In this document: piece after piece, positions 1 to 4,735 of the stretch
Layout of the letters: each line of letters begins with the position of its first letter
Numbering within the stretch: the stretch's first letter is position 1
DNA from: Actinomycetota bacterium
GTDB lineage: Bacteria > Actinomycetota > CADDZG01 > WHSQ01
Reading direction: 5' to 3'
Length of the DNA: 6,467 nt
Assembly: GCA_013695055.1 (NCBI GenBank)
Contig: JACDBF010000024.1
Span: 1-6,467, forward strand
The notes under the pieces: model-generated
The model's database searches: none
Told to the model about the DNA's origin: nothing
Seen by the model: only the letters and a program-made list of their open reading frames with translations
Program-made: the position numbers and the translations under genes

Positions 1-1075
1 AGGGTTCGCTGGGGACCTTGATCTCTCCGTCGATGATCTGCTGTTTGAAGTCGTCGAGCTGGGACTGGATGTCTTGCGTCAGCAGCTCGTCGTTGTCGTT
101 GAACTCGTTGACCGCGTAACCCACACCATCCTCCGCGAGACCGAACACCTGCGTTCCCGATTTGAACGCATTGTCGGCGACCTGTTGGATGACGTCGTGA
201 ACCGCGGTGTCGACGCGTTTTAGCATCGACGTGAGGATGACTCTCTGTTGCTCGGGGCTGGCCGTGAGCGACTGGTCGGAGTCGACCCCGATGGCCAGCT
301 TGTTTGCCGCCACTGCGGCCTTGAAGAGCCCCGCCCCCGACGCGCCGGCTGCGTGGTAGACGACGTCGGCTCCTTCGTCGTACATCTTTGCCGACAGAGC
401 CTCGCCCTTAGTGGGGTCGTTGAAGGCCGTGGTCGAGTCGCCGATGTATTCGACGAGCACCTCGATGTTGGGATCGACCTCCTGAGCCCCGGCTGCGAAG
501 CCGGCTTCGAAGCGCTCGATCAGCCCGGTGCCCTGCTGCCCGCCGAGGAAGCCGACGGTCCCGGTCTCGGACTTGAGGGCGGCGGCAGCGCCGACCAGGA
601 AGGATCCTTCCTGCTCTTTGAAGGTCAGGTTCGAAACGTTCTCGCACGGTTTCTCCAGGCATGCGAATCCATCGACGACCGCGAAATTCACGTCGGGGTA
701 GTCGGGCGCGATCTTGTCGATGCCGGGGGAGAACGCAAAGCCCACGGGGACGACGAGGTCGTAGCTTTGTTCGGCGAAGTTGACGACATTGTCGTCGCGG
801 TTGGAGCCCGTCGCGTTCGGCTCGATGAAGTCGGTGTTCTCTTGGGTGACGAGATCCTCGTCGATGGCAGCCTGCAGGCCGCGGAGGGCCGCGTCGTTGA
901 ATGACTGGTCGCCGCGTCCGCCGACGTCGAAAGCGAGTGAAACCCCGATGTCGCTGCCGCTTCCTCCACCTCCGCCGGCATCGTTGGTGTCGGCCGGGTT
1001 TCCTCCGCCGCAAGCTGCTGCAACCAGCGACAGCGCGACAAGCGAGAGCAACCAGTTGACTCGTATTGTGCGCAC
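1..1075 (-). CDS. BMP/PnrA-family ABC transporter substrate-binding lipoprotein (C-terminus cut by window edge)
   Basis: Extracytoplasmic substrate-binding lipoprotein of the Bmp family (PnrA/TmpC/BmpA-like), whose studied members bind purine nucleosides for an ABC importer. The GTG start at 1075 is set by a strong Shine-Dalgarno AAGGAGG nine bases upstream. Residues 1-21 form a signal peptide ending in VAAAC, with Cys22 as the lipidation site, then a Gly/Ser-rich linker to about residue 41. The family signature DVGGRGDQSFNDAALRGL lies at about 50-67; its Phe-Asn pair matches residues that contact the nucleoside in PnrA as I recall. Further family blocks follow: PDVNFAVVDG, FKEQEGSFLVGAAAAL, GFLGGQQGTGLIERFEAGF and AIGVDSDQ. 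About 358 codons are visible and the stop lies outside the window. The permease and ATPase genes are not in view, though they may lie beyond the left edge. The family is certain; the substrate (nucleoside or another small molecule) is inferred. Confidence 0.95.
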   Translation of the reverse strand, partial: MRTIRVNWLLSLVALSLVAAACGGGNPADTNDAGGGGGSGSDIGVSLAFDVGGRGDQSFNDAALRGLQAAIDEDLVTQENTDFIEPNATGSNRDDNVVNFAEQSYDLVVPVGFAFSPGIDKIAPDYPDVNFAVVDGFACLEKPCENVSNLTFKEQEGSFLVGAAAALKSETGTVGFLGGQQGTGLIERFEAGFAAGAQEVDPNIEVLVEYIGDSTTAFNDPTKGEALSAKMYDEGADVVYHAAGASGAGLFKAAVAANKLAIGVDSDQSLTASPEQQRVILTSMLKRVDTAVHDVIQQVADNAFKSGTQVFGLAEDGVGYAVNEFNDNDELLTQDIQSQLDDFKQQIIDGEIKVPSEP

Positions 1076-1084
1076 CTTGAACAG

Positions 1085-1091
1085 CCTCCTT
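1085..1091 (-). promoter_or_regulatory. Shine-Dalgarno site of the BMP lipoprotein gene
   Basis: AAGGAGG on the minus strand, nine bases before the GTG start at 1075. It is a near-perfect anti-16S match and decides this start. It is also the only clear Shine-Dalgarno in the window; most other genes here lack one. Confidence 0.8.
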
Positions 1092-1147
1092 GTCTCGCCC
1101 TGCACAACACCGGGAGCCCGAGCCGTTGGTGGTGTGCCCTGCCCAGA

Positions 1148-1160
1148 GCATATAGATACT
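1148..1160. promoter_or_regulatory. AT-rich promoter-like element in the divergent gap (1076-1190)
   Basis: The 115-bp gap between the divergent transporter and adenosyltransferase genes has one AT-rich island, TATAGATACT on the plus strand (TATCTATA on the minus strand). It could be the -10 region of the minus-strand transporter gene, leaving a leader of about 70 nt that carries its Shine-Dalgarno, or it could serve the plus-strand gene. A TTGGTG at 1126-1131 lies 19 nt upstream of TATAGA on the plus strand, a weak -35 match. The direction cannot be decided from sequence alone. Confidence 0.3.
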
Positions 1161-1176
1161 GGAGGTGCGCGCGGAT

Positions 1177-1182
1177 TAGGGT
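1177..1182 (+). promoter_or_regulatory. Possible leaderless -10 box of the adenosyltransferase gene
   Basis: TAGGGT lies eight bases before the GTG at 1191, and there is no good Shine-Dalgarno. It fits the TANNNT arrangement seen more convincingly at 4041-4046, 4098-4103 and 5806-5811. The spacing is slightly long and no -35 is evident. Confidence 0.25.
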
Positions 1183-1190
1183 TCTGGAAC

Positions 1191-1748
1191 GTGAAGATCT
1201 ACACGAAGAAAGGCGACGACGGAACGACCGGGCTGCTCTACGGGGGCCGGGTTTCCAAGGACGACCTCCGGACCGAGGCTTACGGCACCCTTGACGAAGC
1301 CGTGTCGGCCATGGGAATTGCGCGCGCCGCCGGATTGAGCGGGCGCGTGGAAGGCATCGTCATTCGCTTGCAACGTGAGATGTTTGTCGCCGGCGCGGAG
1401 CTGGCAACCGCCCCGGAAAACCGGACAAAGCTCGCCGACGGCGTCTCCAAGGTGACCGCGTCGATGACCGAGCGGGCCGAGGCCGATATCGATGAGCTGC
1501 TGGAAGTGCATCCCCTGCCCCAGGAGTTCGTGCTTCCGGGCGAGACGCTGGGCTCGGCGGGCCTCGATCTCGCACGTTCGACCGTCCGGCGAGCCGAGCG
1601 CCACGCGGTTCGCATGCACAACCAGGAGAAGGTGGCCGGATCCGAGGTCTTGAGGTATCTCAATCGCGTATCCGACCTCTTGTTCGCGCTCGCTCGTTTC
1701 AACGAGGCCGAGGAAGGAAAGGCGGCGCCTCCCTCGCGCGAGCGATGA
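1191..1748 (+). CDS. PduO-type cob(I)alamin adenosyltransferase (corrinoid adenosyltransferase)
   Basis: Transfers the 5'-deoxyadenosyl group of ATP to cob(I)alamin, making adenosylcobalamin for B12-dependent isomerases; cytosolic and trimeric in studied homologues (PduO, human MMAB). The 185-residue length is typical. The N-terminal ATP-binding block KIYTKKGDDGTTGLLYGG (2-19) carries the TKxGDxGxT signature. YGTLDEAVSAMGIAR (31-45) and FVLPGETLGSAGLDLAR (113-129) follow, then STVRRAER (130-137) with the conserved Arg-Arg-Ala-Glu-Arg, and YLNRVSDLLFALAR (156-169), the usual C-terminal signature. The GTG at 1191 is chosen because it places the protein start right at the family's N-terminus; upstream in-frame codons encode nothing family-like. 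The stop TGA overlaps the start of the Nudix gene (ATGA), implying translational coupling. Position 118 is Glu where many homologues have Gly, a minor variation. Confidence 0.95.
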   Translation: MKIYTKKGDDGTTGLLYGGRVSKDDLRTEAYGTLDEAVSAMGIARAAGLSGRVEGIVIRLQREMFVAGAELATAPENRTKLADGVSKVTASMTERAEADIDELLEVHPLPQEFVLPGETLGSAGLDLARSTVRRAERHAVRMHNQEKVAGSEVLRYLNRVSDLLFALARFNEAEEGKAAPPSRER

Positions 1749-2263
1749 AGCCCTTTCGCTTCTGTCCCGCCTGCGGGAGCTCGTTGCTCGAGCCGGACGG
1801 CGAGGGCGGAGCGCACTGCGAGTCGTGTGACCGCAAGTGGTATCGGAACATGGCGCCGACCGTCGGCTGCGCCATCGTCCGGGGTGGCCGGGCCCTCATT
1901 GCCGTGCGCGCCTTCGAGCCCGAAAAGGGTCGAATCGACGTCCCGGGAGGCTTTCTTCGTCTGGGGGAAGATCCCATCGAGGGTCTGAAGCGTGAGGTGT
2001 CCGAAGAGATCGGTCTCGAGGTCGAGGTCTCGATCGAGGACTGCGTCCAGATGGTCCCCCACACCTACGGATCAGAGGACGAGTGGGTCCTGGCCCTCGG
2101 CTTCGTGGGCCGAGCTCCCGAGGGCGAGCCGGTTCCGGCCGATGATGTCGCAGAGGTCCGGTGGGTTGGGCCCGAGGACCTGGACAGCCTCGACTGGGCC
2201 TGGGGGCACGACGGGGACCTCGTCCGGCGAGCCTTGGCCCCCCCTAGTCGCCGGCGCGGATAA
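1745..2263 (+). CDS. Nudix hydrolase with N-terminal zinc ribbon
   Basis: A 172-residue Nudix pyrophosphohydrolase. Residues 7-28 form a small zinc ribbon (CPACG at 7-11, CESC at 25-28) of the type found before the Nudix domain in NudC-like and related proteins. The Nudix box at 69-91 fits the consensus G-x5-E-x7-R-E-U-x-E-E-x-G-U exactly: Gly69, Glu75, Arg83, Glu84, Glu87, Glu88, Gly90 and Leu91, which supply the metal-binding glutamates. The preceding VPGG is typical of ADP-ribose or nucleotide-sugar pyrophosphatases, but the substrate cannot be read from sequence. The ATG overlaps the TGA of the adenosyltransferase (ATGA) with no convincing Shine-Dalgarno, so it is probably translated by coupling. 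Its 3' end overlaps the convergent nitrobindin gene by 20 bp. Confidence 0.93.
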   Translation: MKPFRFCPACGSSLLEPDGEGGAHCESCDRKWYRNMAPTVGCAIVRGGRALIAVRAFEPEKGRIDVPGGFLRLGEDPIEGLKREVSEEIGLEVEVSIEDCVQMVPHTYGSEDEWVLALGFVGRAPEGEPVPADDVAEVRWVGPEDLDSLDWAWGHDGDLVRRALAPPSRRRG

Positions 2264-2712
2264 GGCGAGCCTCGAGGTGGCGTCTCAAGCTGTAGCCCGA
2301 GCTTGCCATCGCGCACTCGTAACTCAGGCTCCCGTCGGTTCCGTCGTAGGCCCGCGTGAAGCCCTCGACCGGATCGGAGGTCGACGTTGGGACAAGATGG
2401 CGGCTGGCGAGCGCTATCCGCCGACCCTCGATGCTGCCTTCGGAGATCTCGACCAGCCCGAAGGGGTGGGCCACCACGATCTCGAGGCCCGAGCGCGGCT
2501 GAGGGCGCCAGAAGCCCGATTCGGAGTGGAGTGGTCCGTCGCCCTCGAGCGACCACGTTTTTTGAGCGTAGGCCAGGAACGCCTTGCCGGCGTGTGAGAA
2601 GCGGAGCTCTTCTCCGTAGCGGAAGGGCTTGATGCCCGCCCTTGCCTTCTCCGGTCCACGTCCCGACCAGGAAAGAAAGCGCCTCGAGATCCGCATGCAA
2701 CTCCGGTTTCAT
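2244..2712 (-). pseudogene. Nitrobindin-family heme-binding protein, broken by a one-base frameshift
   Basis: Nitrobindin / THAP4 heme-binding beta-barrel family (Rv2717c- and Arabidopsis nitrobindin-like), implicated in NO and peroxynitrite chemistry. From ATG 2712 the first frame gives DLEALSFLVGTWTGEGK, with the family motif GxWxGxG. The remainder, IKPFRYGEELRFSHAGK, AYAQKTW, SESGFWRPQP, AHPFGLVEISEG and SGYSLRRHLEARL, lies in another frame beginning at 2633. The join falls in 2634-2641, in minus-strand AAGGGCGGGC, and one extra base explains it; removing it gives 155 residues, the normal family length. The probable heme-ligand histidine (about residue 145, in RRHLEAR) is intact. ATG 2712 is the first start after an in-frame TAG. 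A G-run length error in the read or a recent mutation are both plausible. An alternative start at 2696 in the second frame would lose the GTWTGEG motif and is not credible. Confidence 0.82.
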
Positions 2713-2740
2713 GACGAAAAGCTAGCTCACGCGCCGCGGG

Positions 2741-2752
2741 GGCTCGCGAGCC
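2741..2752. repeat. Perfect 12-bp palindrome between the TlpA-like and nitrobindin genes
   Basis: GGCTCGCGAGCC is self-complementary and sits in the 68-bp gap 2713-2780. On the minus strand it is flanked by CGCGC and GCGCG arms and followed by AGCTAGCTTTT. The transcript could therefore form a GC-rich hairpin before a short T run, which might act as an attenuator or partial terminator ahead of the nitrobindin gene. This could also be chance in GC-rich DNA. Confidence 0.3.
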
Positions 2753-2780
2753 GTGCGCGACAGCCTTTGCCTTTCCCGGG

Positions 2781-3347
2781 CTAGAGCTGTTGTTCGATGA
2801 CCTGCTGCAGGCCCTCGAGAGTTATCGGGCCCTCTACGCGCGTGGCGATCTCCCCTGCGCTGGAGATCACGACGGTGGCGGGTTGGTAGGGGACGCCGTA
2901 TTGCTCCCAGACCTCCGGCGCATGCGCCATGGGATAGGGAACGTCCAGGCTGTCGACGTAGCCCTTGCCATCGGCGACCGTGTCATGGTTGGACACGCCC
3001 ACGAAGGCGACTCTTCCTTCGTACTCCTCAGCCAACTGGTTGAGGTGCGGCTGCTCCGCTTGGCAAACCGTTCACCACGACTCCCAGAAGTTCAGCACCA
3101 CGGGCGTGCCCCGCCTGTCGGCAAGAGAGAATGCGGCTCCGTCGAAGGTGGTCACCGTGAACTCGGGAGCGAGATCGGCCGAGGGCTGCGCTCCGGCCGA
3201 GGGCTCGTTACCCTTCTGGGAAGGCCGCTCGTTCCCGCCGTCATCGGGTTGAGCGGACGGCGATTGAGGCCCGCCGCATGCCGCCATCACCACGCTCGCG
3301 GCCCCCACTACGGCGATGAGGCGAAGGACCCTATTCACGCGATTCAT
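2781..3347 (-). CDS. TlpA/ResA-like thioredoxin-fold lipoprotein, candidate selenoprotein (in-frame TGA at the catalytic Cys)
   Basis: Membrane-anchored thiol-disulfide oxidoreductase, 188 residues if the TGA at 3074-3072 is read. Residues 1-23 are a signal peptide with lipobox MAAC (Cys24), followed by a Pro/Ser/Gln-rich linker (25-57). The thioredoxin fold starts at APEFTVTTFDG (60-70); VVLNFWESW (83-91) precedes the active site, then residue 92 (TGA), Thr93, Val94, Cys95, QAEQPHL. Family members have WCxxC here, so the TGA replaces the first, nucleophilic Cys, giving UxxC if selenocysteine is inserted. The frame continues with VAFVGVSNHD, VPYPMAHAPEVWEQYGVPYQPATVVI (cis-Pro156) and ends in TAG. 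ATG 3347 gives a complete signal peptide; it lies 27 bp after the repressor gene, in the same frame as that gene's TAG. Alternatives are a TGC-to-TGA mutation or base-call error. Without readthrough the product would be a 91-residue inactive fragment. Confidence 0.85.
3029..3074 (-). promoter_or_regulatory. Candidate bacterial SECIS hairpin beginning at the in-frame TGA
   Basis: After the UGA (3074-3072) the mRNA can pair GCGG (3059-3056) with CCGC (3050-3047) around the 5-nt loop AGCAG (3055-3051). The loop begins 16 nt after the UGA and has G as its second base. A lower stem can be either GGUU (3069-3066) with AACC (3041-3038) or GCCAA (3064-3060) with UUGGC (3035-3031). As I recall the bacterial SECIS model, it asks for a short stem-loop about 16-37 nt after UGA with a G in the first two loop positions. 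A competing stem, CAGCCG (3053-3048) with UGGCUG (3034-3029), exists, so the fold is not unique. Confidence 0.45.
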
Positions 3348-3374
3348 GAGGTCAATAGTGCCCCAGATAGGGCT

Positions 3375-4034
3375 CTATGTGCCCGGCCCGCCGGGTTCTT
3401 CGGTGTCCATGACCCTCACCAGAGCGGCCAGCTCGCGACCCAGAGAGCTGACCTGCTCCTCGCTCTCGATCGTCATGGGGCCCTCGTTCGGGACGGCGTC
3501 TTTCACGACCAACCGTGCGCCGGGACGTATTCCGTTCTGCTCGAGGTATGGAAGAACGACTTCTTTCACCTCCGAGATTTGCGCCACCACGCCCCGCTCG
3601 CCCGGCTCCAGATCGCTCAGCTTGCGGGTCGCCCGCAGATCGACCGGACAGATGGGGTGGCCGTGCGGGCAGAAGTCCGGAAAGTCGAGGGCCTTGGCCA
3701 TGGCTTCTTCCACTCGAGCCGAGATCGCATGCTCAATCCGATGAGCCTCTCCATGAACTTCGAACCAGCCCATCCCGAGTTTGTCTACAAGTAGACATTC
3801 GACCAGCCGATGGCGTCGCAGGATCGTGTGAGCCAGGCGCCGGCCATCGGGGGTCAGCAGGATCGTCCCGCCTGGGTCGCGCGAGAGGTAGCCCTCCGAT
3901 CGCAAGCGCTTGAGCATCTCGGAAGCCGAGGGCAGGGAGACGTCGAGCATGCGAGCCAAAACGGTGGCGGTGATGCGCTCGCCGTCCTCTTCGAGTCGCT
4001 TGATCTCCTCGAGGTAGTCCTCCACCCCTCGCAT
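3375..4034 (-). CDS. DtxR/MntR-family metal-dependent transcriptional repressor
   Basis: A 219-residue regulator with the full DtxR layout: winged helix-turn-helix (about 1-65), metal-binding dimerisation domain (about 66-140) and a C-terminal SH3/FeoA-like domain (about 145-215). Aligning by eye to DtxR with a constant offset of 4, the primary ligands are His75, Glu79, His94, Glu101 and His102, all kept. DtxR Cys102 is replaced by His98. DtxR Met10 is replaced by Asp6, within DYLEEI, which matches DYIEQI of Bacillus MntR, where Asp8 and Glu11 bind manganese. It therefore looks like a manganese-type first site on an iron-regulator scaffold, so the metal is uncertain. An extra CPHGHPICP cluster (122-130) is typical of many family members. 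The ATG lies six bases after a TANNNT box, suggesting a leaderless transcript. It is the first gene of a probable operon with the TlpA-like and nitrobindin genes. Confidence 0.93.
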   Translation of the reverse strand: MRGVEDYLEEIKRLEEDGERITATVLARMLDVSLPSASEMLKRLRSEGYLSRDPGGTILLTPDGRRLAHTILRRHRLVECLLVDKLGMGWFEVHGEAHRIEHAISARVEEAMAKALDFPDFCPHGHPICPVDLRATRKLSDLEPGERGVVAQISEVKEVVLPYLEQNGIRPGARLVVKDAVPNEGPMTIESEEQVSSLGRELAALVRVMDTEEPGGPGT

Positions 4035-4040
4035 GGCGAA

Positions 4041-4046
4041 AGTCTA
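4041..4046 (-). promoter_or_regulatory. Leaderless -10 box of the DtxR/MntR-like gene
   Basis: TAGACT on the minus strand ends six bases before the ATG at 4034, so transcription would begin at or next to the A of the start codon. No Shine-Dalgarno is present. No clear -35 or DtxR/MntR-type dyad operator was seen in the 75-bp divergent gap 4035-4109. Confidence 0.5.
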
Positions 4047-4097
4047 AGTCCGTGGGTGGGCGATCGTGGCTGCCGCAGTAGAACTGTTGCGGCGCGG

Positions 4098-4103
4098 TAC
4101 GCT
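4098..4103 (+). promoter_or_regulatory. Leaderless -10 box of the RsiG-like gene
   Basis: TACGCT ends six bases before the GTG at 4110, the same geometry as the divergent repressor promoter. No Shine-Dalgarno is present and no convincing -35 was found. This spacing is the reason for preferring GTG 4110 over the adjacent ATG 4113. Confidence 0.45.
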
Positions 4104-4109
4104 CAATGC

Positions 4110-4664
4110 GTGATGGTTCAACATCGGAGACTCATCGAGAAGATCACCGACCCGGCTTATGCCGAGGCGTTGGGTAGTGCTTCGATCGAGCACTTGCGGG
4201 CCATGCGTGCCGAATGCCGTGAAGGCGAAAACGAGCTCTCGTTCGAGCGGCGGCTGTGCCAGGCTCGCATCGACATCCTCACGGCCGAGCTCGAGCGCCG
4301 CAGCGGCACGGACGGGGAGGATCTGGTCCAGAGGTTGCAGCGCGGCGAGATCTTGGGGGAGGGCTCGCCCAGCGAGGACAGGGGCGATTCGGCGCTGCCC
4401 GAGCGGGCTCCCGACTTCTCGATTCCGCGCAATGCGGACGTTCCCCGGCGAAGAGTCGAAGAGATCGTGGGCGAGCAGACGCTCACCCGGTTGCCGCAGC
4501 TTCACGCCGAGGAGATCAAAGCCACGGTCAAGTCGCTCGCAGAGCACGAGCGCCAGGTCTCCGAACGGCGTCGGTTGGTGCACGACGTCGTCGATCGCCT
4601 TCAAGCCGAGATAGTGAGGCGCTACACCTCCGGCGAAGCCGATCCCACCTCGGCACTCGACTAA
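4110..4664 (+). CDS. rsiG: RsiG-like c-di-GMP-binding anti-sigma factor
   Basis: Resembles RsiG, the Streptomyces anti-sigma factor that, when loaded with c-di-GMP, sequesters the sporulation sigma factor WhiG. The known ligand signature is E-x3-S-x2-R-x3-Q-x3-D, one copy on each helix of an antiparallel coiled coil. Here motif 1 is exact: Glu40, Ser44, Arg47, Gln51, Asp55, in a helix that continues IDILTAELERR. Motif 2 is Glu147, Ser151, Arg154, His158, Asp162, with His in place of Gln. The helices are separated by a charged, Pro/Gly-rich linker (about 65-115). The C-terminus reads EIVRRYTSGEADPTSALD. Length is 184 residues from GTG 4110, or 183 from ATG 4113. With two motifs it should act as a monomer, unlike the single-motif homodimer reported for Rubrobacter. 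No sigma factor gene is in the window, so the partner is inferred. Confidence 0.85.
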   Translation: MMVQHRRLIEKITDPAYAEALGSASIEHLRAMRAECREGENELSFERRLCQARIDILTAELERRSGTDGEDLVQRLQRGEILGEGSPSEDRGDSALPERAPDFSIPRNADVPRRRVEEIVGEQTLTRLPQLHAEEIKATVKSLAEHERQVSERRRLVHDVVDRLQAEIVRRYTSGEADPTSALD

Positions 4665-4674
4665 CCAACCGCCC

Positions 4675-4695
4675 CCCGCTGCTCCGCCGAGCGGG
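4675..4695. terminator. Possible bidirectional terminator hairpin between convergent genes
   Basis: CCCGCT (4675-4680) pairs with AGCGGG (4690-4695) around a 9-nt loop, in the 71-bp gap (4665-4735) between the tail-to-tail RsiG-like and low-complexity protein genes. There is no T run on either side, so intrinsic termination is uncertain; the location is the main argument. Confidence 0.4.
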
Positions 4696-4735
4696 TGGTG
4701 AATGGCGGTATGCGCCACCTGACACCCACTCGGCG

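Noticed and set aside
248..904. Long plus-strand open frame opposite the transporter gene, and a minus-strand frame at 408-1151
   Set aside because: Their translations show no family motifs, while the minus-strand reading from GTG 1075 gives a continuous Bmp protein with signal peptide and Shine-Dalgarno. They are shadows in GC-rich DNA.
3072..3074. Reading TGA as a sense codon genome-wide (alternative genetic code)
   Set aside because: No other gene in the window has an internal TGA, and the adenosyltransferase ends naturally at TGA overlapping the next start. The high GC content also does not fit known TGA-reassigned lineages.
3036..3347. Treating the redox lipoprotein as two separate small genes split at the TGA
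   Set aside because: The downstream part would begin at an internal TTG (3035) after the active site, without a signal peptide or a ribosome site. Both parts together make one normal TlpA-like protein in a single frame.
2790..3794. 334-codon plus-strand frame across the redox lipoprotein and repressor genes
   Set aside because: It is antisense to two well-supported genes and lacks any family resemblance. Its length results from the absence of stops in GC-rich antisense sequence.
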